Shown: positions 25,825-34,558, counted from the first letter of the stretch. The stretch: 64,000 nucleotides of DNA from Bacillus dicomae (GCF_006494425.1 NZ_VHIV01000002.1:1410248-1474247); one strand, 5' to 3'. The notes: generated by a model not told the origin, from the letters alone. Translations and numbers: made by a program.

Positions 25825-26547
25825 GTGTTGAGTTTAGTAATGAAGATCTTAAGAAAACCGAAAATAGAAGATATCGTATGTAACATACAAAATAACGAAG
25901 AAGATAAAGAAGCTTTTATCGTACAGTATCAGCCGTTTATTAGAAAATCAATTTCGTCTGTCTGCCGCCGATATATTACAGAACAGGATGATGAATATAG
26001 CATTGGACTGTTTGCGTTTAACGAAGCAATTGAAAAGTATTCATATAAAAAAGGAAAATCTTTTCTAGCGTTTGCTGATCTTCTTATAAAAAGAGATGTA
26101 ATTGACTATATACGCAAGGAGTCTAAGCATAACCTTGTCTTTTTAAAAGAAGATGAGCAAGAGGAAATGTTAGAAATGCAAGTATCACTTACGGAGTATA
26201 TGAAGGAAATAGAAAATGGTAACCGTAAGGAAGAAATTCTCCATTTTCAAAGTGTGTTAGCTGAGTTTAAAATCACATTTCTAGAGCTTGCTAAAGAATC
26301 TCCTAAGCATCGTGATACACGTGAGCACTTAATAGAAATTGTAAAGATGATTATAAAAGAAGAGGAAATGATGGAAGAGCTGTTCCGAAAGAAAAAATTA
26401 CCGCTTAAACATATTGAACCGCGTGTTAGGGTAAGTCGTAAAACGTTGGAGCGGCATAGAAAATATATCATTGCAATGTGTATTATCTTCGCAAACAACT
26501 ATACATACATTCTTGATTATATAAGGGGAGGGAAGCATGATGAATAA
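25825..26547 (+). CDS. sigI: RNA polymerase sigma factor SigI
   Basis: 240 residues. Region 2 is visible as QPFIRKSISSVCRRYITEQD then DEYSIGLFAFNEAIEKYSYK, with KGKSFLAFADLLIKRDVIDY as region 2.4. A C-terminal helix-turn-helix (VRVSRKTLERHRKYIIAMCI) belongs to the SigI-specific C domain. The start is uncertain (GTG 25825, TTG 25828), since AGGAGGGAGAGAG lies 13 bp away. In B. subtilis SigI handles heat and cell-wall stress; in clostridia it responds to polysaccharides. The gene overlaps rsgI by 11 bp. Confidence 0.93.
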   Translation: MLSLVMKILRKPKIEDIVCNIQNNEEDKEAFIVQYQPFIRKSISSVCRRYITEQDDEYSIGLFAFNEAIEKYSYKKGKSFLAFADLLIKRDVIDYIRKESKHNLVFLKEDEQEEMLEMQVSLTEYMKEIENGNRKEEILHFQSVLAEFKITFLELAKESPKHRDTREHLIEIVKMIIKEEEMMEELFRKKKLPLKHIEPRVRVSRKTLERHRKYIIAMCIIFANNYTYILDYIRGGKHDE

Positions 26548-27904
26548 AGGAATTGTGATGGATATAAAAAAACATAGCGTAGTTGTTTTAACGCCAAATG
26601 GAGAGTTTATTACGTGTAAAAGAAAAGGGGATTCTTGCATGATTGGAGAGGAAATTTCATTTGATGAGCAAGAACAAAAAGCATCGCGTTTTTCAATCCC
26701 TTATTTCTTAAAGCCGGCATCATTACTTGTTGCTTGTTTTCTATGTGCGCTGTTATTTTTCTACAACCAACCGGAAGAAAAAGTATTTGCTTACGTTTCA
26801 GTTGATATAAATCCAAGTTTAGAAGTGAGCGTAACGAAGGATCTTCGCGTTATAGATTTACAAGCTTGTAATGATGATGGAAGGCGTATTTTAAAAGAAT
26901 TGAAGCAATGGGAAAATAAACAATTGCAAGACGTAATACGTACAATTATAAAGCAGAGTCAAGAGGATAAATATTTAACGAATGATAAGCAAGTTATGCT
27001 AACCGCTATTGCAAAGGATAAGTTGCTAGAACCGAAGTTGGAAAAGGTAATGAAAGAATTAAAGAAAGAATATGATCTAAAACATATTACAGTCGAATAT
27101 CAAAGTAGCACAATGCAAGTACGAGAGAATGCTAGAAAAGCTGGAATTGGTACAGGTGTCTATATAATGCAAGAGAATGAGAAGAACAAATCAGTTACGC
27201 CGCCCGTCACGCCGTCTAATCCGGTGGAAAACGAAGAAGAGGTGCAATCACAGCCGGAGTCATCTCCTGATGGATCACCAGATTTGTCTTCTGTAAAAGA
27301 CAAAAAATATGAGAAGCCAGAGCATAAAGAACAAAAGAAAATAGAGGAACAGCCAACGAAGCAAATAAAAGAAAACAATGGTAGAGGATCTCAGCAAGAA
27401 AATAGAGGGAATCAGCAGGAGAATAACGGTAGGGGATCCCAACAAGGAAACAATGGGCACCAGCAAGAGAACAACGGAAGAGGATCGCAAGGAAATAATG
27501 GGCACCAGCAAGAGAACAATGGAAGAGGGTCGCAAGGGAATAATGGGAATCAGCAAGGAAACAACGGAAGAGGGTCCCAAGGAAATAATGGGAATCAGCA
27601 AGGAAACAACGGAAGAGGGTCCCAAGGGAATAATGGGAATCAGCAAGGAAACAACGGAAGAGGGTCCCAAGGAAATAATGGGCACCAGCAAGAGAACAAC
27701 GGAAGAGGATCCCAAGGAAATAATGGGAATCAACAAGGTGACAATGGTAGGGGATCTCAACAAGGAAATAATGGGGATCAGCAAGTGGACAATGGAAGAG
27801 GGTCTCAAAAAGAAAATGTTGGAAACGAGCAAGGAAACAATGGTAGGGGGTCTCAACAAGAAAATAGAGGCCACCAGCAAGGGAATGAAAAGAAGAATCA
27901 ATAG
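26537..27904 (+). CDS. rsgI: Anti-sigma-I factor RsgI with repetitive extracellular tail
   Basis: 455 residues. The N-terminal cytoplasmic RsgI domain is MMNKGIVMDIKKHSVVVLTP (residues 1-20) and onward. A single membrane helix spans about 59-76. The extracellular domain begins FAYVSVDINPSLEVSVT, whose N92-P93 is the conserved self-cleavage bond of RsgI proteins. The sequence then becomes acidic and Pro-rich, and residues about 278-450 are 11 tandem copies of a 15-16 residue unit, GRGSQGNNGNQQGNN. It holds SigI at the membrane until proteolysis releases it. It overlaps sigI, so translation is coupled. Confidence 0.93.
   Translation: MMNKGIVMDIKKHSVVVLTPNGEFITCKRKGDSCMIGEEISFDEQEQKASRFSIPYFLKPASLLVACFLCALLFFYNQPEEKVFAYVSVDINPSLEVSVTKDLRVIDLQACNDDGRRILKELKQWENKQLQDVIRTIIKQSQEDKYLTNDKQVMLTAIAKDKLLEPKLEKVMKELKKEYDLKHITVEYQSSTMQVRENARKAGIGTGVYIMQENEKNKSVTPPVTPSNPVENEEEVQSQPESSPDGSPDLSSVKDKKYEKPEHKEQKKIEEQPTKQIKENNGRGSQQENRGNQQENNGRGSQQGNNGHQQENNGRGSQGNNGHQQENNGRGSQGNNGNQQGNNGRGSQGNNGNQQGNNGRGSQGNNGNQQGNNGRGSQGNNGHQQENNGRGSQGNNGNQQGDNGRGSQQGNNGDQQVDNGRGSQKENVGNEQGNNGRGSQQENRGHQQGNEKKNQ
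27378..27895 (+). repeat. Tandem 45/48-bp coding repeat in rsgI
   Basis: Eleven units beginning at each GGAAGAGG(A/G)TC-type GRGSQ codon block. The central units are 45 bp and nearly identical, and the edge units are 48 bp and more divergent. The unit length is a multiple of three, so gain or loss of units keeps the frame. Copy number is expected to vary between strains. Confidence 0.9.
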
Positions 27905-27928
27905 AAATATAGAAGTGGGAGATTCATT

Positions 27929-28040
27929 TTAAAGTGAAAAGGAGTTATCTCACTATTGCGGGCAGTAAAACTCCCATCTCAAAATTTGGCTAGGGCAAAG
28001 AGGTTAGGTGGGAGTTGGGCTGCTTAAAGTTGCACTTTAT
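27929..28040. repeat. Bacillus cereus group dispersed repeat (bcr-like)
   Basis: An imperfect palindrome: outer AAAGTG / CACTTT and inner GGCAGTAAAACTCCCATCT versus AGGTGGGAGTTGGGCTGC. From memory this matches a family of intergenic repeats common in B. cereus group chromosomes (bcr type). It fills the gap between rsgI and the next gene and would fold into a long RNA stem. Confidence 0.55.
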
Positions 28041-28069
28041 TATTCTATAGTTCTATTAAGAAGGAGTAT

Positions 28070-31000
28070 GTGAAAAATATAATGGAGAAAAACATTCAAC
28101 AAGAGAAAGATAAAGTAAAACCTGTTTTTTATGATCCGAAAGGAAGAAGAAACATAGCTTTTATTTCGTTTCTATGTATCTCAATAGTTAGCGTAAGTAT
28201 TGTATTTTATTTTTTCTTTCAAAGTATTTTTTCAACACCAGAAATTCCAAATATGAATACCGCTGTACAACAAGATAATAAACTTGTACCAATTAATCAA
28301 AAACTTAGTGATCAGCAGTTACAGAAGGAAGAGTTTAAACCAAATACCGAAACGAAGGATAATAAAAATTTGGTGAATTCGTCGAAGGATAGTAAACAAC
28401 GTAAAGAAGTATATGGTTTTTATGTAAACTGGGATGGAAATAGTACCGCTTCTTTAAAAGAAAATATCGATTCATTAACCACGCTAGTACCAGAGTGGTA
28501 TCATTTAAAAGCAGATTTAACGATTAGAAGTGAGATAAAACCTGAGATAGTAAAGTTAGCAGAAAAAAATCAAGTGAAAATTATGCCTTTACTTACTAAC
28601 TATACTGAGGAAGCTTCTGGTCCTGATAGTGGGCTAATTCATAAGTTACTGAATTCCTCAAATGATGTAAAGACAAAGTTTATAAATGATTTAGTAAAGC
28701 AAGTTGAAAAGAATCGATTTGCGGGTATTAATATTGACTTTGAGGCCGTACCTGAAAGTGATAGAGAAAACTTAACAAATTTTATGAAAGAACTTACTAC
28801 GGTCTTTCATAAACATGATTTGCTCGTTACACAAGATGTTCCAGTTAATGATAAGGCTTTTGATTATAGTGCGTTAGCAAAAATAATAGATCGAATGATT
28901 GTAATGATGTACGATGAGCACTATGGAGCGGGAGAGCCAGGACCAATTGCTTCAAATAAATGGTTTCAACACACATTAAAAGAACTGAATATTCCGTCTA
29001 GTAAACTTATAGTTGCTTTCGGTAACTATGGATATGATTGGAAAGTAAATAGTAAGGAACCGGCGATATCTTTAACTTTTTCAAAAGTTATGGCAATGGC
29101 TCATAATTCAGATATGAATATTCAATGGGATAAGATGAGTGGAAATCCTTATTTTAGATATAAAACAGGAGATAAAGAACATACTGCTTGGTTCTTAGAC
29201 GGCGTTACTCTCTATAATCAAGTGAAAATCGCAATGGACAACAATGCAAAGGGGTTTGCGTTATGGAGATTAGGAGCAGAAGATCCTACAATATGGAAAG
29301 TTTTAAAAAATCCGATTGAGGCACAAAAAAATCCTGATGTATTACATAAAATCACTAGTTTAGATGAAGTGAATTATTCTGGACAAGGTGAAATTTTACA
29401 GATTGAGAATGAAAAGCAAAATGGATTGAGAGATTTTAAAGTAGGCAAAGATGGTTATCTTACAGATGAAGTATATCAATCCTTACCATCTACATACGAA
29501 GCGCAACGATATGGAAAACCGGAAGGGAAACAAGTAGTATTAACATTTGATGATGGACCAGACCCGAAATATACGCCGGAAATTTTAGATATATTAAAAG
29601 AGAATAAAATAAAAGCTGCTTTTTTTGTCCTTGGTGAAAACGCGCAACTAAATCCTAGTATTGTAAAAAGAATATACGATGAAGGGCATGAAATTGGCAA
29701 TCATACTTTCAAGCATCCTAACGTAGCTGATACGTCTTTACTACGAACAAAAGTAGAACTTAATACGACGCAACGTCTGATCCAAGAAATAACTGGGCAT
29801 TCTACAGTTTTGTTTAGGCCACCATACGAAGCGGATGCTAACCCGGATTCCTCAAATGAAATATTGCCTATTTTACGGGCACAAAATATGAACTATACAA
29901 TGGTAGCAGAAAAAGTGGATCCTGAGGACTGGGCAACACCATCAACAAATGAATTAGTAAAGCGTGCTCTTAATCCTGTTTATAAGGGAGAGGGAAATAT
30001 TATTCTTCTCCACGATGCGGGAGGGAATCGTACCCATACGGTAGAGGCGTTGCCGATCATTATTAAAGAGCTTAAAAAGCATGGATATAGTTTTGTAACA
30101 ATTTCAGATTTGATGAATAAAGAACGAGATGAAATTATGCCCCCAGTTTCTTCTGAGGGAAAGCAATATTTACTTTACAATAAAGCTGTCTTTTCAGGGG
30201 CGGGATACTTTAAACATATATTAACAACTATTTTTTATATCGCTATTGGGTTAGGGATTTTTCGATTCTTATTCTTAATTTATTTTGCATGGAAGCAAAA
30301 AAGAAAAACGCTAACTCGCACTATTAATTCGTCCTACCAACCTTTTGTTAGTGTTGTCATAGCAGCATATAATGAAGAAAAGGTGATAGCTAAGACGATT
30401 CGCTCAATTTTGGATAGTAAGTATGGAGAATTTGAAGTTATTGTTGTGGATGACGGATCGACAGATGGTACGTCAAAAGTAATGCAAGAAACATTTTATA
30501 AACACCCTAAAGTTCGTTTCATTCAGAAAGAAAACGGCGGGAAATCATCGGCAATGAACTTAGGGTTTCAACAATCGCGAGGAGAGATCATTGTCACTTT
30601 AGATGCGGATACTATTATTGCGCAAGACGCCATTTCTCTCATGGTTAGACACTTTGAAGATCAAAATGTAGTAGCAGTTTCAGGTAATGTCAAAGTGGGG
30701 AATAGACGAAACTTGTTAACTACTTGGCAACATGTTGAATATATTACAGGGTTTAATTTAGAACGCAGAGCTTTTGATGAGTTAAATTGTATTACAGTAG
30801 TTCCAGGAGCTATTGGGGCGTGGCGTAAGAAGAATGTAGTTGAATCTGGATATTTAAGCGAAGATACATTAGCAGAAGATACGGATCTTACTATTACATT
30901 TTTACGTCAAGGACATAGAATTGTATATGAAGAAAAGGCTTATGCTTTTACGGAGTCACCTGAAGATGTGAAAAGTCTCATTAAACAGCGATATCGTTGG

Positions 31001-31429
31001 TCATATGGTACACTTCAATGTCTTTGGAAACATCGAAAAGCGTTATGTAATTTAAAGCATAAAACTTTAGGGTTTATTGCATTGCCAAATATGTGGTTAT
31101 TCCAATATGTTCTGCAATTCATTGCTCCTTTTGCGGATATATTAATGATTATAGGGCTATTTAGTAGTGATCCACTAAAAGTTTTAGGATTTTATTTTGT
31201 GTTCTTTTTAATGGATCTTTTCGCATCTCTGTTTGCATTTAAATTAGAGGAAGAGAATCCAAAACCACTAGCATGGTTAATTTTACAACGTTTTATTTAT
31301 CGTCAATTTATGACTTATGTTGTCATTAAATCTATATTCTCATCGATTCGAGGAGTAGCTGTAGGGTGGAATAAGCTAAAGAGAATGGGAAGTGTTAAAC
31401 ATTCCACGGAACAAAAGGAGGCATCTTAA
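28070..31429 (+). CDS. Tripartite GH18-like / polysaccharide deacetylase / GT2 membrane protein
   Basis: 1,119 residues. The start is uncertain: GTG at 28070 is 3 bp after AAGGAG, and ATG at 28082 is an alternative. A membrane helix (about 30-51) precedes a GH18-like domain (115-410) with FAGINIDFEAV, keeping D223 and E225. A NodB deacetylase follows (485-690): TFDDGPD 492-498, NHTFKHP 544-550, RPPY 583-586, LLHD. After another helix (715-740) comes a cytoplasmic GT2 domain (758-985) with AAYNEE, DAD 845-847, EDTD and QRYRW 973-977, then three or more helices. This is chitin or PNAG-synthase chemistry with outer deacetylase and hydrolase domains on one chain. It lies next to sigI-rsgI. Confidence 0.92.
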   Translation: MKNIMEKNIQQEKDKVKPVFYDPKGRRNIAFISFLCISIVSVSIVFYFFFQSIFSTPEIPNMNTAVQQDNKLVPINQKLSDQQLQKEEFKPNTETKDNKNLVNSSKDSKQRKEVYGFYVNWDGNSTASLKENIDSLTTLVPEWYHLKADLTIRSEIKPEIVKLAEKNQVKIMPLLTNYTEEASGPDSGLIHKLLNSSNDVKTKFINDLVKQVEKNRFAGINIDFEAVPESDRENLTNFMKELTTVFHKHDLLVTQDVPVNDKAFDYSALAKIIDRMIVMMYDEHYGAGEPGPIASNKWFQHTLKELNIPSSKLIVAFGNYGYDWKVNSKEPAISLTFSKVMAMAHNSDMNIQWDKMSGNPYFRYKTGDKEHTAWFLDGVTLYNQVKIAMDNNAKGFALWRLGAEDPTIWKVLKNPIEAQKNPDVLHKITSLDEVNYSGQGEILQIENEKQNGLRDFKVGKDGYLTDEVYQSLPSTYEAQRYGKPEGKQVVLTFDDGPDPKYTPEILDILKENKIKAAFFVLGENAQLNPSIVKRIYDEGHEIGNHTFKHPNVADTSLLRTKVELNTTQRLIQEITGHSTVLFRPPYEADANPDSSNEILPILRAQNMNYTMVAEKVDPEDWATPSTNELVKRALNPVYKGEGNIILLHDAGGNRTHTVEALPIIIKELKKHGYSFVTISDLMNKERDEIMPPVSSEGKQYLLYNKAVFSGAGYFKHILTTIFYIAIGLGIFRFLFLIYFAWKQKRKTLTRTINSSYQPFVSVVIAAYNEEKVIAKTIRSILDSKYGEFEVIVVDDGSTDGTSKVMQETFYKHPKVRFIQKENGGKSSAMNLGFQQSRGEIIVTLDADTIIAQDAISLMVRHFEDQNVVAVSGNVKVGNRRNLLTTWQHVEYITGFNLERRAFDELNCITVVPGAIGAWRKKNVVESGYLSEDTLAEDTDLTITFLRQGHRIVYEEKAYAFTESPEDVKSLIKQRYRWSYGTLQCLWKHRKALCNLKHKTLGFIALPNMWLFQYVLQFIAPFADILMIIGLFSSDPLKVLGFYFVFFLMDLFASLFAFKLEEENPKPLAWLILQRFIYRQFMTYVVIKSIFSSIRGVAVGWNKLKRMGSVKHSTEQKEAS

Positions 31430-31455
31430 GAGAGCAGGTTATCTGCTCTCTTTTT
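31429..31455 (+). terminator. Rho-independent terminator
   Basis: AGAGAGCAG / CTGCTCTCT with a 5-nt loop, then TTTTC, starting at the stop codon. Confidence 0.85.
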
Positions 31456-31658
31456 CATTGATTTTAGTGAGCTGAGTGTAGAGTACATACATCTGTATCT
31501 ATAAGAGTTCTAATAGTGAGACATTATGTGAAGATACTCCTTTAGTTTCGGAAAAAAGTTTTTTTATATTTTTTTAAAATGACGGACATAAAATCGTATA
31601 TACCTTCGAATTATATATATGGATAACATAAATGTGTATATAAAAGGGGAGAAATAAG

Positions 31659-31934
31659 ATGAAAGAACAAAAAGAAATGTTTGAAGAAATCTCTGAAGTA
31701 CTAAAGGTATTGGCGCATCCTGTTCGTTTATCCTTAGTGAAAATAATGCTTGCAAAAGGTCCTACTAATGTAACAACAATGTATGGGGATTTGGAAATGC
31801 CTCAAAGTACAATTAGTCAACATTTATCTAAACTAAAAGCTGCTAAAATGGTTACAGGTACTCGGAAAGGATTAGAAATTTATTATGAAGTAACTGACAA
31901 TCGCACAAAATCAATATTAGCATGTTTAGTTTAA
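31659..31934 (+). CDS. ArsR-family transcriptional regulator
   Basis: 91 residues. Winged helix with the ArsR layout: EVLKVLAHPVRLSLVKIMLA, recognition helix QSTISQHLSKLKAAKMVTGT and wing GLEIYYEVTD. It has one cysteine near the C-terminus and no ELCVCDL metal-binding motif, so it probably senses something other than arsenic. Ribosome site AAGGGGAGAAATAAG. Monocistronic, with no obvious partner gene. Confidence 0.85.
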   Translation: MKEQKEMFEEISEVLKVLAHPVRLSLVKIMLAKGPTNVTTMYGDLEMPQSTISQHLSKLKAAKMVTGTRKGLEIYYEVTDNRTKSILACLV

Positions 31935-31959
31935 ATGCTGACTTCTATTTCAAAATAAG

Positions 31960-32008
31960 AAACGCTATTCTTTTCTATGATTTTACAGAGAGAATAGCGT
32001 TTTTTATT
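31960..32008 (+). terminator. Rho-independent terminator
   Basis: AAACGCTATTCT / AGAATAGCGTTT followed by TTTATTTTT. Just after it, ATTAGCTTGATGGTGATATGG (32028-32047, read as a right end) is another IS231-end-like copy. Confidence 0.82.
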
Positions 32009-32093
32009 TTTAAGGAGTATCTTTTTATTAGCTTGATGGTGATATGGTATTATCTCTAAAATATAAAAATATTGATTTTGCTTTCATTCTTTC

Positions 32094-33296
32094 TCATAAT
32101 TTTGAGCTCAAAAGCTCGACGATCTCATCGTATCCAAGGCGTTTAGCTGTTTCGATGGGGGTCTCTTTTAAATTTTCATTCCTTGGCATACTGTATAATG
32201 TTGCTTTCGCATGCAAGTTCGGTTGATGTTGTAGTAACACTCGAACTACTTCAATAAAGCCTCGTTCACATGCACTATGTAACGGTGTAACTTTTCCTTG
32301 TCCTGTACTATGAATGTTAGCTCCATTTTCTAACAACAGCCCTGCCATCTCTGGTTTATTGCGGTCGCAAGCAAGACTTAATGCACTCCTTTTGTATTCT
32401 TCTAGTAATTCCATATCAATACCGTTGTCTATTAAAACCTTTGCTGCTTCAAGATTGTTATCCTCCACTGCGTAGTGGAGAGCTGAACGTTTTCTGTTTG
32501 TCACCGCATTTATATTGGTAATACGTTCTAAAATATAATGAACAATTTCTTGATTGCCAGAACTACTAATTAAATGAAGAGGAGTGACTTTTCCGACCAT
32601 GATTTCATTTGCATTTTCACCTTGAGAAATTAAGTATTTAATAATTTCTACATTACCTTTTCTGCATGCTAGGGCAAAAGGTGTTTCTCCATGATATTTA
32701 ATCTTCAAATCTGCTCCTGCTTCAACTAGTAATGTAACTATCTCAATATTTTCATTTAAACAAGCAATGTGAAGGGGCGTTTTTCTATCAGGTCCTTTTT
32801 TATTTAATGTAGACAATTTAATGTTTATTAACTTTTCTTTAACTGTTTCTATGTCATTCCTCATACACGCGTAGTTTAACGTTTTCTTAAAGCTCTCTGC
32901 TTTAATAGCGCTTTTTAGTTGTGATTTACTAAAATCAGAGGTTGGTTCAATATGATAATGGTTGTATGCAAGCAAAAGTAGTGCAGAACCGGACTCTAAA
33001 GTAGGGTTTAAATCGTCATAATAATCAACTTCAAATAAACCATTTCTTTTAACGGTTAAAACAAAGGCAGTCCAGTTGGATTCCCCAGTATGGCGTACTC
33101 TTTGAATATTGTCCATAATTTCATTAGACGGAAGTCCTTCTGAGCCATGTTCAAATACCTTCATAGATTCATAATGAAAGTAACTATACGTCGTGACAAC
33201 CCCATTGTAAAATGCAAATAACATTGATTTGTTGGCTGCATTGGGTATATGCTTTAACATGATTTCAACAAGTGTTTCTATATATTGATTTTTCAA
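32094..33296 (-). CDS. Ankyrin-repeat protein with DUF600/YezG-like immunity domain
   Basis: 400 residues. The TTG at 33294-33296 (MKNQYIETLVEIM) sits 8 bp after GAGG, better placed than the GTG three codons earlier. Residues 1-120 resemble the DUF600 (YezG) immunity family, with WTAFVLTVKRNGLFEVDYYD aligning to the family's W..L.L...G.F...Y.YDD pattern. From residue 145 to the end run seven or eight ankyrin repeats (RKTPLHIACLNENIEIVTLL, then VTPLHLISSSGNQEIVHYIL). No signal peptide. I infer an antitoxin or protein-binding role in the cytosol; no toxin gene is adjacent. Confidence 0.75.
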   Translation of the reverse strand: MKNQYIETLVEIMLKHIPNAANKSMLFAFYNGVVTTYSYFHYESMKVFEHGSEGLPSNEIMDNIQRVRHTGESNWTAFVLTVKRNGLFEVDYYDDLNPTLESGSALLLLAYNHYHIEPTSDFSKSQLKSAIKAESFKKTLNYACMRNDIETVKEKLINIKLSTLNKKGPDRKTPLHIACLNENIEIVTLLVEAGADLKIKYHGETPFALACRKGNVEIIKYLISQGENANEIMVGKVTPLHLISSSGNQEIVHYILERITNINAVTNRKRSALHYAVEDNNLEAAKVLIDNGIDMELLEEYKRSALSLACDRNKPEMAGLLLENGANIHSTGQGKVTPLHSACERGFIEVVRVLLQHQPNLHAKATLYSMPRNENLKETPIETAKRLGYDEIVELLSSKL

Positions 33297-33650
33297 TAAT
33301 TTCACCTCTATTAATATTTGAACTGGTAACGTTATAATTATTTGGAATTTCTAACATACTATTAATCTTAAACATCACTTTACGTAATTTTTTGAAAATT
33401 GATTTTTACATATATTATAACATTTCATCTTAGTTTGTTGGTAAAAGGCTTTCATTTTCACTAAGTTATCTGTTCTTTATCTACAAAGTTTATGAAAACT
33501 CAATAGACAGAAATAAAATTTATTAAGTTAATAATTATGAAGAGTAACAAATTACCTAGGCAGTGAAACTCATACTTTTGAATAGAGGGCATTCTATGTT
33601 TTTGATATATTAATAGTTAGGAACCACAAATAAGGGGTGAAGATATAGAA
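33297..33650. other. Divergent intergenic region
   Basis: AT-rich DNA between the ankyrin gene and a membrane protein gene. It holds no repeat, palindrome or small frame that I can support and presumably carries both promoters. Confidence 0.4.
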
Positions 33651-34451
33651 ATGGAATTATTTGATTACTATAAGCGAAAAGGAAAGATGAAACTGTTAAT
33701 TGGGACGGGTATTTTTATTCTTGCTTTATGCGCTGTATATGAAGATTGGGGACATATTAATTGGGGGCAGTTTATCTTTTTTGTTATCGCTACTTCTATC
33801 TTTTTTGGAATTGGATTTTGGCAGTTAAGAAAAGGAAAGTTGATACAAAAGAATATGATAAAAAGTAATGCAACATTTTGGGATGTTGATACTTTGGTTG
33901 TATTAGAATTACCAAAACGAAACAAGCAATTTGGTTTATATCATCCTGATGGTAAGTATATAGCAGGAACAAAGATGGTTTCATTAAATATTCTTTTTTC
34001 AGTAATACCCTTTTTACATAATAAAGATGTTTACGGATTAGAAACGAGTAGCGGGGAAATTCTAGCTTATTTTCATACTGAAGTGGACGGATATGATTGG
34101 GTAATTTATGACTCGAATTATAACCAAATTGGTATGTTTAAAGAAAAAATGATACAAGGATTTACTATGATACGTGGTACTTTGATGACAGATAAAGCCA
34201 CAAAATTGTCAGATGTAGAAGTTGAGTTTGATTTTATTCAAAGTACTCTCCGTACAATAGATGGACGTACATTAGCAATTGGTAAGCAGGGATATATGCC
34301 TATAGAATGGAGTGAAAGGTTTATGGGTTTAAATGTACCTACTATTACCTTAGGTTCTAATGCGTCTAATAATGAAAAAATTCTCGGTTTAGGGGTGCTC
34401 CTTTATAGTTTACGTACAATTGAGATTAGAAAAAGTCGGGCAAGTGTTTAA
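33651..34451 (+). CDS. Hypothetical membrane protein with C-terminal beta domain
   Basis: 266 residues. Two helices (LLIGTGIFILALCAVY and FIFFVIATSIFFGIGFW) form an N-terminal hairpin with short loops. They are followed by about 200 soluble residues rich in strands (FGLYHPDGKYIAGTKMV, EILAYFHTEVDGYDWVIYDS), which recall the LURP-one/scramblase fold but without a decisive motif. Start ATG behind AAGGGGTGAAG. The function is unknown. A short relic hairpin follows. Confidence 0.6.
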   Translation: MELFDYYKRKGKMKLLIGTGIFILALCAVYEDWGHINWGQFIFFVIATSIFFGIGFWQLRKGKLIQKNMIKSNATFWDVDTLVVLELPKRNKQFGLYHPDGKYIAGTKMVSLNILFSVIPFLHNKDVYGLETSSGEILAYFHTEVDGYDWVIYDSNYNQIGMFKEKMIQGFTMIRGTLMTDKATKLSDVEVEFDFIQSTLRTIDGRTLAIGKQGYMPIEWSERFMGLNVPTITLGSNASNNEKILGLGVLLYSLRTIEIRKSRASV

Positions 34452-34513
34452 TGAGGCGGAAGTAGTGTTTATATGCGAAACTGTATAGAAATCTCATTTT
34501 TCTAATTATATCT

Positions 34514-34558
34514 TTTTAGATTGATGGATGTGGGGTCACGTCCATCAATCTAAGAAAA
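34514..34558. repeat. IS231-end-like perfect hairpin
   Basis: TTAGATTGATGGA / TCCATCAATCTAA enclose about a dozen bases. This is the same end motif as the other copies, here as a right end and a left end joined, as if an element had been lost. It may also terminate the preceding gene. Confidence 0.5.

Noticed and set aside
27275-27932. Long open frames on the other plus frame and on the minus strand across the rsgI repeats
   Set aside because: The repeat unit is a multiple of three, so all frames stay open without selection. They lack ribosome sites, and the encoded sequences are simple repeats. The RsgI frame has the domain evidence.
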